Shown here: piece by piece, positions 18,208-26,375 of the stretch
How the letters are laid out: every line of letters begins with the position of its first letter
Numbering within the stretch: the stretch's first letter is position 1
NCBI GenBank assembly: GCA_052143835.1
Contig: JBKQRV010000136.1
Coordinates: 48,354 to 112,353, forward strand
Length of the DNA stretch: 64,000 nt
Source of the DNA: DASPPM01 sp052143835
GTDB taxonomy: Bacteria > Pseudomonadota > Alphaproteobacteria > JACZXZ01
Direction of reading: 5' to 3'
Translations under genes and position numbers: made by a program
The notes under the pieces: model-generated
Database searches by the model: none
Told to the model about the DNA's origin: nothing
The model's input: the letters and a program-made list of their open reading frames with translations, nothing else

Positions 18208-19133
18208 GCGAGCTCGACTTTTCGGCCGCGGTGCTTGCGGCGACGCTCCGGGCCGGCACGCCGCTCGTGCTCGCAGCCCTCGGCGAGCTGGTGACCGAGA
18301 AATCCGGCGTGCTCAACCTCGGGGTCGAGGGCATGATGCTGATGGGAGCCGTGGCCGGCTTCGTCGCCGCGGCGGCCAGCGGCGATCTGGCGCTCGGCAT
18401 CGCCGCGGCAGTCGTGGCAGGTATGGCGATGGCGCTTTTGTTCGGCGTGCTCACGTTGACGCTCCAGGCCAACCAGGTCGCGACCGGCCTCGCCCTCAGC
18501 ATCTTCGGCACGGGCTTGAGCGCCTTCCTGGGTCGCGGCTACGTGGATGCGACCCTTGGCGGCCTGACACCGCTCGCCATCCCCGGCCTCGCGCAAATCC
18601 CGCTCCTCGGTCCCGTGCTCTTCGACCAGGATATCCTCGTCTATGCTTCCGTCATTCTCCTCGTCGCGGTGCATCGCTTCCTCTCGAGGAGTCGCTTCGG
18701 GCTTGTGCTGCGCGCGGCCGGCGAATCGCCGGATGCCGCGCATGCGCTCGGCTATCCGGTCATCCGCATCCGCTATTGCGCGGTGATGTTCGGGGGCGCC
18801 ATGAGCGGGCTCGCCGGCGCCTACCTCTCGCTCGCCTACACGCCGATGTGGACCGAGAACATGAGCGCCGGCCGCGGCTGGATCGCGCTCGCGCTCGTCG
18901 TCTTCGCCACCTGGAAGCCGCTCCGCGTGCTCCTCGGCGCCTACATCTTCGGTGGCGTCAGCATCCTGCAACTCAATATCCAGGGGGCGGGGTTCGCCTT
19001 CCCGCCCGACCTCCTCGCGACCTTACCCTATCTCGCGACGATCGTCGTGTTGGCGCTCATCTCGCGCGACGTGAGGCGTATCCGCCTCAACGCGCCGGCA
19101 GCACTCGGCAAGCCGTTCCGGCCCCAGACGTGA
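18204..19133 (+). CDS. nucleoside-type ABC transporter permease (YufQ-like)
   Basis: Second permease, 309 residues, same superfamily. Early family motif LVTEKSGVLNLGVEGMMLMG, the EAA-like cytoplasmic stretch LRAAGESPDAAHALGYPV, and AYLSLAYTPMWTENMSAGRG. Starts at an ATG overlapping the previous stop. Last gene of the transporter operon; 175 bp without a supported gene separate it from the convergent toxin-antitoxin pair. Confidence 0.9.
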   Translation: MSELDFSAAVLAATLRAGTPLVLAALGELVTEKSGVLNLGVEGMMLMGAVAGFVAAAASGDLALGIAAAVVAGMAMALLFGVLTLTLQANQVATGLALSIFGTGLSAFLGRGYVDATLGGLTPLAIPGLAQIPLLGPVLFDQDILVYASVILLVAVHRFLSRSRFGLVLRAAGESPDAAHALGYPVIRIRYCAVMFGGAMSGLAGAYLSLAYTPMWTENMSAGRGWIALALVVFATWKPLRVLLGAYIFGGVSILQLNIQGAGFAFPPDLLATLPYLATIVVLALISRDVRRIRLNAPAALGKPFRPQT

Positions 19134-19308
19134 GGGGGCGGGCGCGCAGGCGAGTGCGGACGAGGAGAGGGGCGCAGAAGATGAACGGAATGCTCAGCGC
19201 CGACATGGCACTCGTGAGGGTGCTGCGGGCGGTCGCACCGCTTTTTTGCCATGCCGTATCTCTTACACTCAGGACGCGCGGAAGGAAGTGCTAGGCGCCG
19301 ACTAGGCA

Positions 19309-19659
19309 TCAAATCGCAATCTTCGTCTCAATCGCATCATAATCGGCGCGCACGCCGTCCTCGGTCGCGTCGAGAAGCCCGGCGGCCGTCAGGGCTTGGA
19401 CATCCGCATGGACGTTGCTGTAATCGCGCCCGAGCGCCTTGGCCAGGGCGCGGACACTGGTGACTTTGTGGCGGCGAACATATCGTAGTAGCTCCATTCG
19501 CTTGCCGGTCAGGACACGGGTCAGGGTGTCCCAGTTCTCGAACACCAGATGGCGCTCATGGAATGTCTCTCCGCGCTCGGCACGGTGCCAAGCGTCAACG
19601 AACCGGCGCGACGCTTCGTCTTCCATCGCGCCGCCGACAGTGATTTTCACATTGCTCAT
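19309..19659 (-). CDS. antitoxin, HVO_A0114-type winged-helix DNA-binding protein
   Basis: A 116-residue protein. Residues 60-110 (RYVRRHKVTSVRALAKALGR ... NVHADVQALTAAGLLDATED) form a winged-helix reader head like the HVO_A0114 family usually paired with TumE toxins. Its ATG overlaps the toxin stop in ATGA, with GAGGTGG just upstream, so antitoxin synthesis is coupled to toxin synthesis. It most likely binds the tandem palindrome in front of the toxin gene and represses its own operon. An in-frame start 11 codons upstream would lie inside the toxin and is less likely. Confidence 0.85.
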   Translation of the reverse strand: MSNVKITVGGAMEDEASRRFVDAWHRAERGETFHERHLVFENWDTLTRVLTGKRMELLRYVRRHKVTSVRALAKALGRDYSNVHADVQALTAAGLLDATEDGVRADYDAIETKIAI

Positions 19660-19943
19660 CTGCCACCTCGCACTGCGCGCACATCGGACCAAAAATCGGC
19701 CATTAGCTGCTCAACCGTACTAAACGCATAGGCTGCCTCGGCGCCCTGAAAATGCCGGTGATCGCCTTTGCCGCGTTCGTTGTCGTAGCCAATCTCCCGG
19801 ACACCGGTGCGGCCGTAAAAAAGAGAATATTTCAGACCGTGTGTTGAAGGTGAAACCGGCGATGGAACGCGCCACAGCACCATTTCCACGATCGCACCAT
19901 CGTTATACTCGATGCGCTGATGGAACAGCAGCTCGGCCTTCAT
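19656..19943 (-). CDS. TumE-family toxin
   Basis: A 95-residue protein with all conserved TumE/DUF6516 features: KAELLFHQRIEYNDGAIVEM, VLWRVPSPVSPSTHGLKYSL, and the core GYDNERGKGDHRH, then a C-terminal LMADFWSDVRAV helix. TumE proteins are toxins of type II systems, thought to act on RNA; the mechanism is not settled. First gene of the pair, preceded by its own promoter/operator. No Shine-Dalgarno is visible, which fits a nearly leaderless transcript. Confidence 0.88.
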   Translation of the reverse strand: MKAELLFHQRIEYNDGAIVEMVLWRVPSPVSPSTHGLKYSLFYGRTGVREIGYDNERGKGDHRHFQGAEAAYAFSTVEQLMADFWSDVRAVRGGR

Positions 19944-19952
19944 CGCGCACCC

Positions 19953-19989
19953 ATAATGGTCTCAAATACCATATGGTGTCAATGACCAT
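19953..19989 (-). promoter_or_regulatory. toxin-antitoxin promoter inside a tandem palindromic operator
   Basis: Two abutting 17-bp units, 19956-19972 and 19973-19989, share 14 of 17 bases, and each is itself an inverted repeat ATGGT-N7-ACCAT. On the minus strand, TTGACA (19977-19982) and CATTAT (19953-19958) with an 18-bp spacer form a near-consensus promoter lying across both units. The -10 ends 9 bp before the toxin ATG, so the transcript would start almost at the start codon. Binding by the antitoxin would block RNA polymerase. Confidence 0.8.
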
Positions 19990-20202
19990 ATCCGTTCCCG
20001 GTGGACTGCACAAGGGAAAGGCCGACGGCAAGATAACAGGGACGGGTAGGCAGCCCATCCGGGAAACGTCCGTTCAATCCCCCACCCAATCCCGTCTCCC
20101 GGGGGGAACAGAGCCGCAGAAGCGAGAGCGATAAGGCGAGCACGCGCCCTTGTCGAAGGCGCCGGGGATTTCCGGACATCGGATCACCAATGCGCTGCTT
20201 GC

Positions 20203-20251
20203 TTGACAGCCCGGCGGCTGTTGGGGCTAAAATTGTTCGTACACGAACAAT
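20203..20251 (+). promoter_or_regulatory. promoter and perfect palindromic operator of the nicotinate-type operon
   Basis: TTGACA at 20203-20208 and TAAAAT at 20228-20233 form a candidate promoter, though the 19-bp spacer is long. ATTGTTCGTACACGAACAAT (20232-20251) is a perfect dyad with 9-bp arms; it begins inside the -10, so a bound repressor would block initiation. It lies 25 bp before the first gene. The MarR-family regulator at the far end of the operon is the obvious candidate to bind it. Confidence 0.75.
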
Positions 20252-20276
20252 ATGGCGGCCGGCGGGAGGCAGGAGG

Positions 20277-21119
20277 ATGGGCGATTATCTCCGCCCGACG
20301 AGGCTCGAGGAGGCGCTCGCCGCTCTTGCCGAGAAGCCGCGCACCGTGCTCGCCGGCGGCACGGACTTCTATCCTGCCCGCGTCGGCCGCCCGCTCGCCG
20401 ACGACGTCGTCGACATCACCGGGCTTAGGGCGCTGAGCGGCATCCGCCGCGAGGCCGGAGGCTGGCGCATCGGCTGCCTCGCCAGTTGGAGCGAGCTGAT
20501 TGCGACGGCGCTGCCGCCCGCCTTCGACGGCCTCAAGGAAGCGGCGCGCGAGGTGGGGGGCGTGCAGATCCAGAACGCGGGAACGCTTTGCGGCAACGTC
20601 TGCAACGCCTCGCCGGCGGCGGACGGCGTGCCCCCGCTCCTCGTGCTCGACGCCGCGGTCGAGCTTTCCTCGCGCGGCGGCACGCGCCGCTTACCACTCG
20701 CCGACTTCATCGTGGGGAATCGCAAGACGGTGCTGCGGCGGGACGAGCTCGTCACCGCACTCCTCGTTCCGGAGCCCGCAGCCACGGCGCGGAGCCGCTT
20801 CCTCAAGCTCGGCGCGCGCAGCTACCTGGTCATTTCGATCGTCATGGCGGCGGCCGTCGTCGTGGCGGGCGAGGACGGCCGCGTCGCCTCGGCACGGCTC
20901 GCCGTCGGCGCCTGCTCGCCCGTAGCACGGCGTCTCGAGGCGCTGGAAGCGGCACTCGTCGGCCGGCCGCTCGATGCGCGGCTCGGCGAGGTAGCGCAGC
21001 CCCCACATTTGGCGCCGCTCGACCCGATCGACGACATCCGCGGCACGGCCGCCTACCGCCGCGATGCGACCGTGACACTCGTGCGCCGGCTGCTGAGCGG
21101 GCTCGGAGGGGCCGCATGA
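20277..21119 (+). CDS. molybdenum hydroxylase, FAD-binding (medium) subunit
   Basis: A 280-residue protein of the XdhB/CoxM type. The FAD pyrophosphate loop is LAGGTDFYPARVG and the second FAD motif is QNAGTLCGNVCNASPAAD. A C-terminal CO-dehydrogenase flavoprotein domain follows (VGACSPVARRLEALEAAL). It passes electrons from the Fe-S clusters of the partner subunit to an acceptor. The start at 20277 follows GGGAGGCAGGAGG directly. The upstream in-frame region to 20190 covers the promoter and is not coding. The stop overlaps the next ATG (ATGA). Confidence 0.93.
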   Translation: MGDYLRPTRLEEALAALAEKPRTVLAGGTDFYPARVGRPLADDVVDITGLRALSGIRREAGGWRIGCLASWSELIATALPPAFDGLKEAAREVGGVQIQNAGTLCGNVCNASPAADGVPPLLVLDAAVELSSRGGTRRLPLADFIVGNRKTVLRRDELVTALLVPEPAATARSRFLKLGARSYLVISIVMAAAVVVAGEDGRVASARLAVGACSPVARRLEALEAALVGRPLDARLGEVAQPPHLAPLDPIDDIRGTAAYRRDATVTLVRRLLSGLGGAA

Positions 21120-23929
21120 GCCCGCGCCAGCCGCTCTTGAGCTTCGAGGTCAATGGCCGTCCGGTGTCGCTGCGCACGGAACCCGTACGGCGCCTCGCCG
21201 ACGTGTTGCGCGAGGAGCTCGGCCTCCTCGGCACCAAGGTCGGCTGCAATGCCGGCGACTGCGGCGCCTGCACCGTGCTTGTCGACGGCGCGCAGCTGTG
21301 CGCCTGCCTGACCGCCGTCGGCCAGGTCGCGGGCCGCAGAATCACCACGGTCGAAGGCTTGGCCCGAGACGGCGTCCTCAATCGACTGCAGCTTGCCTTT
21401 CATCGCCATGGCGCCGCCCAGTGCGGCATCTGCACGCCTGGAATGCTGATGGCGGCGAGCGACCTGCTCGCGCGCAACGCGAAGCCGGACGAGGCGGCGG
21501 TGCGCGATGCGCTCGGGGGCGTGCTGTGCCGCTGCACCGGCTACCGCAAGATCGTCGAGGCGGTGCTGGCGGCCGCCGACGGCGTCGCGCAAGAGGCCGA
21601 CGTGACGCCGGCCGCCGGCGAGGCGGTCGGCGCGCGCCTCGCCAAGACGGACGGCATCGCCAAGCTCACCGGCGAGGAGCGCTACGGCGACGACGTGGCG
21701 CCCGCCGACGCGCTCTGGCTGCGCGCGGTGCGCTCGCCCCACGGGCACGCGCGCTTTTCCATCGGGCCGCTCGAGCCCCTCCAGCGCCGCTACCCGGGGT
21801 TGCTTCGGGTGCTCACCGCCAAGGACGTCCGCGGGCAAAACCGTTTCGGCATCTACCCTGTCAACAAGGACCAGCCGGTCCTGGCGGAGGGCGTGGTGCG
21901 CTTCCGCGGCGAGGCGGTCGCGGCTCTCGTCGGCGACGGTCAAACGATCGCGCAAATTGCCGACGAGGAGGTGCCGATCCGCTGGCAGCCGGAAGCGCCG
22001 GTGATCGGCATCGCGGCGGCGCTGGCACCGGGTGCTCCGGCACTTCACGCGGGCCACCCCGACAATGTGCTGGTGCGCGGCCTGGTGCGGCGCGGAGATA
22101 CGGCGGCGGCCTTCGCCGAAGCCGCGGCCGTGGCCGAAGGCCGCTTCGAGACCGCCTTCGTCGAGCACGCCTATATCGAGCCCGAAGCCGGCTATGCCCG
22201 GCGCGTGCGCGGCACGGGCGGGAAAGACCGTATCGAGATCCACACCTGCACGCAGTCGCCTTACATGGGCCGCGACGAGCTCGCGCTCGTGCTCGGCCTC
22301 GAGCCTGGGCAGGTGCGCATCGTGCCGACGGCGGTCGGCGGCGGCTTCGGCGGCAAGCTCGACATCTCGCTCCAGCCGCTCATCGCGACCGCAGCCTGGC
22401 TTCTCGACCGCCCGGTCCGCGGCGTCTACACGCGCCCCGAATCGATGGCGGCCACGACGAAGCGGCATCCTGCCACGATCACGGCGCGCTTTGCCTGCGA
22501 CGCGCACGGCCGTCTCAGCGCCGCCGAGTTCCACGGCGACTTCAACACCGGTGCCTACGCCTCCTGGGGCCCCACGGTCGCGAACCGCGTGCCCGTCCAT
22601 GCCACCGGGCCTTATGCCGTGCCGGCGGTAATGGCGACGACGCGGGCCGTCTACACCAACGAGACGCCCGCGGGCGCCTTCCGCGGCTTCGGCGTGCCCC
22701 AGGCCGCGATCGCGCATGAGGCGCTGATGGACGAGCTCGCAGAGCACCTCGCCATGGATCCGCTCGAATTCCGCCGCCTGAATGCGCTCAAGACCGGCTC
22801 CGTGACCGCGACCGGGCAGAAGCTTGCGGCGAGCGTCGGCCTGCTTGCCTGTCTCGACGCGCTCGCGCCGAAATGGCGTGCGGCGCGCGCCCGCGCCGAG
22901 GCCTTCAATGCAAATGGCGGCGTGCGCCGACGCGGGGTCGGCATCGCCTGCATGTGGTACGGCATCGGCAACACCTCACTCTCCAACCCTTCGACCATGA
23001 AGGTGGGGATCGACCGCGAGGGCCGGCTCACGCTCTACAACGGCGCCGTTGACATCGGCCAGGGCTCGAACACCATCATGGTGCAGATCTGCGCGGATGC
23101 GCTGGGCGTCGCCGCCGGCAAGTTCACGCTCGTGGCCGGCGACACCGATCTCACGGCGGACGCCGGCAAGACCTCCGCCTCACGCCAGACCTTCGTCTCC
23201 GGCAAGGCGGCACAGCTCGCGGGCGAGGATTTGCGCCGTCAGATCCTGCGCCTCGCCAATGTCGGGCCCCAGGCGGTGATCGCGCTCGAGGGCGCCACGA
23301 TCGTGGTGAGCGACGGCGGGGTCCGACGTGCGATCGAGCTTGCCAAGCTGCCTGCTCAGGCGCAGGGCGACGTGCTCTCCGGCAGCGGCCATTTCGATCC
23401 CCCCACGACCCCCCTCGACGAGAACGGCCAGGGTGCCCCCTATGCCAGCTACGCCTTTGCGGCGCAGATGGCGGAGGCCGAAGTCGATCTCGAGCTCGGC
23501 ACCGTCAAGGTGCTGCGCATCACGGCAGCCCACGACGTGGGCCGCTCGATCAACCCCACCCAGGTCGAAGGCCAGATTCACGGCGGCATCGCCCAGGGGC
23601 TGGGGCTGGCGCTCATGGAGGAGTTCATTCCGGGGCGCAACGAGAACCTGCACGATTATCTCATCCCGACGATCGGCGACGTGCCGCCGATCGAGATCAT
23701 CCTCATCGAGGATGCCGAGCCGCTCGGCCCCTTCGGCGCCAAGGGGATCGGCGAGCCGGCCCTCATCCCGACGGCCCCCGCCATCCTGGGCGCGATCCAT
23801 CATGCGAGCGGCGTGCGCATCCGCCGCGTGCCTGCGACCCCCGATCGGGTGCGCGCGGCGCTCCTTGCCGCGGGACGAGGCGGAGCGGGCGGCGCCGCGG
23901 GGAGCACGGGAGGAAAACGCCATGACTGA
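21116..23929 (+). CDS. molybdenum hydroxylase, fused 2Fe-2S and molybdopterin subunits
   Basis: A 937-residue fusion of the small and large subunits. Residues 1-160 hold two [2Fe-2S] clusters: Cys44, 49, 52 and 64, then Cys103, 106, 138 and 140 (CGICTPGM...CRCTGY). The Mo-cofactor part shows TQSPYMGRDELALVLGLEPG, VGGGFGGKLD, GAFRGFGVPQAAIAHEAL, GAVDIGQGSNTIMVQICADA and the catalytic-Glu motif GAKGIGEPALIP. The family hydroxylates N-heteroaromatics with water as oxygen source. Xanthine is the default annotation, but the downstream reductase and enamidase make nicotinate, giving 6-hydroxynicotinate, the better guess. Substrate is inference. Confidence 0.9.
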   Translation: MSPRQPLLSFEVNGRPVSLRTEPVRRLADVLREELGLLGTKVGCNAGDCGACTVLVDGAQLCACLTAVGQVAGRRITTVEGLARDGVLNRLQLAFHRHGAAQCGICTPGMLMAASDLLARNAKPDEAAVRDALGGVLCRCTGYRKIVEAVLAAADGVAQEADVTPAAGEAVGARLAKTDGIAKLTGEERYGDDVAPADALWLRAVRSPHGHARFSIGPLEPLQRRYPGLLRVLTAKDVRGQNRFGIYPVNKDQPVLAEGVVRFRGEAVAALVGDGQTIAQIADEEVPIRWQPEAPVIGIAAALAPGAPALHAGHPDNVLVRGLVRRGDTAAAFAEAAAVAEGRFETAFVEHAYIEPEAGYARRVRGTGGKDRIEIHTCTQSPYMGRDELALVLGLEPGQVRIVPTAVGGGFGGKLDISLQPLIATAAWLLDRPVRGVYTRPESMAATTKRHPATITARFACDAHGRLSAAEFHGDFNTGAYASWGPTVANRVPVHATGPYAVPAVMATTRAVYTNETPAGAFRGFGVPQAAIAHEALMDELAEHLAMDPLEFRRLNALKTGSVTATGQKLAASVGLLACLDALAPKWRAARARAEAFNANGGVRRRGVGIACMWYGIGNTSLSNPSTMKVGIDREGRLTLYNGAVDIGQGSNTIMVQICADALGVAAGKFTLVAGDTDLTADAGKTSASRQTFVSGKAAQLAGEDLRRQILRLANVGPQAVIALEGATIVVSDGGVRRAIELAKLPAQAQGDVLSGSGHFDPPTTPLDENGQGAPYASYAFAAQMAEAEVDLELGTVKVLRITAAHDVGRSINPTQVEGQIHGGIAQGLGLALMEEFIPGRNENLHDYLIPTIGDVPPIEIILIEDAEPLGPFGAKGIGEPALIPTAPAILGAIHHASGVRIRRVPATPDRVRAALLAAGRGGAGGAAGSTGGKRHD

Positions 23930-25436
23930 GGTCGCAACCGGCGCCAACTCCGCAAGCGAGGGCGCCATCGTCACCTGCGATGCCTGTCCCGTGCTCTGCC
24001 GCATCCGGCTTGGCCGCACCGGCGCCTGCGACCGCTACGGCAATGTGGAGGGCGTGCTGACGCGCATGGATCCCCTGGTGCTGGCGGAGAAGGTGATCGA
24101 CCAGGAGGGCGAGCTGGTGCCCTTCCTCGCCAACCCGGAATGGCAGGGCGGCATCCTTTCGCCTTCGCCCCAGCCGGCGCGCCGGCACTTCCTCACTGGC
24201 ATCGGCTCGGGCACCACCTATCCCGACTACAAGCCGGCGCCCTTCATCGTGGCGAGCCAGCACGACGGCGTCGACATGGTGACGGTGGTGACCGAGGGCA
24301 TCTTCAGCTACTGCGGCGTCAAGCTGAAGATCGACACCGACCGTTACGTCGGGCCGGAGCAGGCGGCGGTGCGCGCGGACGGCGAGCAGGTCGGCCACGT
24401 CACCACGGCCGAGTACGGCTCGCAGATGCTGGCGATCGGCGGTGTGCGTCACCTGACCGGCGGCAGCAAGAAGGAGGGCGTGGTTGCCTGCCGGACCATG
24501 CTCGAACTGTGCAACAAGCAGCCGGTGGCCTTAAGTGTCGACGGCGGCGCTACCCTCGAAGTGCAGGCCGGCCGGCCGCCCGTCATCGACGGCGTGGCGG
24601 AGGAGCGCATGCGGGTCGGCTGCGGCTCGGCCACCATCGGCATCTTCGCCAAGCAATGGCATGGCCATGTCGACGAGGTGGTGGTGGTCGACGATCACAT
24701 CACGGGCGTCTTGAGCGAGCACCAGGCCGGCCGCTTCCTCGAGCTCAAGCCGGCCGGCATCCGCGTGCGCGGCCGGCGCTCGACGCCCGGGCGCTACTTC
24801 CAGGTGGCGAACCCCGGCAGCGGCTGGGGCGGCACCGACGTAAGCGAGCCGCTCTCCATCATCGAAGCGATCGATGCCAAGACGGCTTGGCCGGGGCTGC
24901 GCCTGCTCATGGTGAGCACGACAGGGGAGGACGCCGAGTATTTCGTGCTCGACGACGCGCTCAAGCCGGTCAAGGCGGTGATGCCGGAGGTAGTGCGCAA
25001 GGTGGTCGAGCGCATCGGCGAGAATTGCGAGCCGGCGCTCGTCTCCGTGCTCTTCATGGCCGGCGCCGGCGGCTCGCTGCGCGCGGGCGTCACCGAGAAC
25101 CCGGTCATGCTGACACGCTCGGTCAAGGCGGCCCTCACCCGGGTGACCTCGGGGGGCGCTCCCGTCTACGTCTGGCCCGGCGGCGGCATCACCTACATGG
25201 TCGACGTGATGCGCATGCCCGACAAGGCCTTCGGACATGTGCCCACGCCGGCGATCGTGGCCCCCATCGAGTTCACCTTGCGGCTCGAGGACTACCGCGA
25301 GCTCGGCGGCCACATGGCGAGCGTGCGGCGGCTCGAGGAGGTCGGCCGCGTCGATCGTCTCCGCGTGAGCGCCTGGCATGAGGGCAACCCCTGGCCGCTC
25401 GACCCGCAACCCCCGGTGCGGAGAAAGGCCGGCTGA
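23922..25436 (+). CDS. 6-hydroxynicotinate reductase-like Fe-S protein
   Basis: A 504-residue protein resembling 6-hydroxynicotinate reductase (Hnr), which reduces 6-hydroxynicotinate to 1,4,5,6-tetrahydro-6-oxonicotinate in the anaerobic nicotinate pathway. The N-terminus binds an Fe-S cluster through Cys19, Cys22, Cys26 and Cys36 (CDACPVLC...GAC). Further Cys-containing segments are TEGIFSYCGVKLKIDTDRYV and EERMRVGCGSATIGIF. No signal peptide. It overlaps the hydroxylase gene by 8 bp and has GGGAGG 8 nt before the ATG. The electron donor is not evident; no dedicated ferredoxin is nearby. Confidence 0.78.
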   Translation: MTEVATGANSASEGAIVTCDACPVLCRIRLGRTGACDRYGNVEGVLTRMDPLVLAEKVIDQEGELVPFLANPEWQGGILSPSPQPARRHFLTGIGSGTTYPDYKPAPFIVASQHDGVDMVTVVTEGIFSYCGVKLKIDTDRYVGPEQAAVRADGEQVGHVTTAEYGSQMLAIGGVRHLTGGSKKEGVVACRTMLELCNKQPVALSVDGGATLEVQAGRPPVIDGVAEERMRVGCGSATIGIFAKQWHGHVDEVVVVDDHITGVLSEHQAGRFLELKPAGIRVRGRRSTPGRYFQVANPGSGWGGTDVSEPLSIIEAIDAKTAWPGLRLLMVSTTGEDAEYFVLDDALKPVKAVMPEVVRKVVERIGENCEPALVSVLFMAGAGGSLRAGVTENPVMLTRSVKAALTRVTSGGAPVYVWPGGGITYMVDVMRMPDKAFGHVPTPAIVAPIEFTLRLEDYRELGGHMASVRRLEEVGRVDRLRVSAWHEGNPWPLDPQPPVRRKAG

Positions 25437-26353
25437 TGGCCGAGACCTCGGCATCTTTGAGGAGGCTCGAGTCCGGCGGCCCTTCCGCGGCCCTCTTGCC
25501 CGACGGCCGCCGCCTCCATCTGCAGCACGGCCCCATCGATCTGGTGATCGAGGCGGCGGGGAGGGCGGAGGAGGTCGCGCGCGCCTATGCCCAGGCGTGC
25601 GCGTGCTTCCGCGACCTGCTCGCGACGCTGGTCTCGGAGCTTCCGCTCTTGCAGACGCCGCTCGGCAGCGTCCGTCCGCAAGCATCCGGCCCGGTCGCGC
25701 GGTGCATGGTGGCGGCCTGCTGGCCTTATCGCGCGGCTTTCATCACGCCGATGGCGGCGGTGGCGGGGGCGGTCGCGGACGAGGTGCTTCGAGCCCTCGT
25801 TGCCGGCCGCGAGTTGGCGCGCGCCTATGTGAACGACGGCGGCGACATCGCCTTTCATCTCGCCCCGGGCGAGAGGCTCTCTGCCGGCGTCGTCGCGGAC
25901 GTCTTGCACGCTTCGCTCTTCGGCACCCTCGAGCTGACGGCAGCCATGCCGGCGCGCGGGATCGCCACCAGCGGGCGCGCGACGAAAGGAGCGGGCGGGC
26001 GCAGCTTCTCGCTCGGAATCGCGGATTCGGTGACCGTGCTGGCGCGCGACGGGGCTGCCGCCGATGCGGCCGCGACGGTCGTCGGCAATGCGGTCGATCT
26101 CGACCATCCGGCGATCCGGCGCCGGCCTGCCTCGGAGATCGATCCCGCGAGCGATCTCGGCGACATTCCCGTGACGGTCGACCTGGGGCCGCTCGAGCCG
26201 GCAGCGGTGAGTGCTGCCCTTGCGCAGGGCGAGGTGCTGGCGCAAGCACTCATCCGGGCTGGACAGATCGAGGGTGCGGTTCTTACGTTGAGGGGGGCTT
26301 GTCGCGTCGTAGGCGGCGATGGGCTCAGGCTCCAAGCGCCGGACGCCGCCTAG
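25436..26353 (+). CDS. UPF0280 family protein (ApbE-like fold), function unknown
   Basis: A 305-residue member of the UPF0280 family, which belongs to the same fold group as the FMN transferase ApbE. Visible family features: LLPDGRRLHLQHGPIDLVIE, MVAACWPYRAAFITPMAAVA with GAVADEVLRAL, AYVNDGGDIAFHLAPGE (compare ApbE V-N-x-G-G-D-I), and RGIATSGRATKGAGGRSFSL. Its ATG shares one base with the reductase stop, so it is coupled to it. A role in flavin or cofactor attachment to the reductase is attractive but untested inference. Confidence 0.8.
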   Translation: MAETSASLRRLESGGPSAALLPDGRRLHLQHGPIDLVIEAAGRAEEVARAYAQACACFRDLLATLVSELPLLQTPLGSVRPQASGPVARCMVAACWPYRAAFITPMAAVAGAVADEVLRALVAGRELARAYVNDGGDIAFHLAPGERLSAGVVADVLHASLFGTLELTAAMPARGIATSGRATKGAGGRSFSLGIADSVTVLARDGAAADAAATVVGNAVDLDHPAIRRRPASEIDPASDLGDIPVTVDLGPLEPAAVSAALAQGEVLAQALIRAGQIEGAVLTLRGACRVVGGDGLRLQAPDAA

Positions 26354-26375
26354 GACGAGGGAGGTTGATGTTGCG

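Noticed and set aside
20277..23929. Plain purine-degrading xanthine dehydrogenase
   Set aside because: Not excluded, but the coupled Hnr-like and Ena-like genes and a NicR-like regulator fit nicotinate better, and no guanine deaminase, urate or allantoin gene is present.
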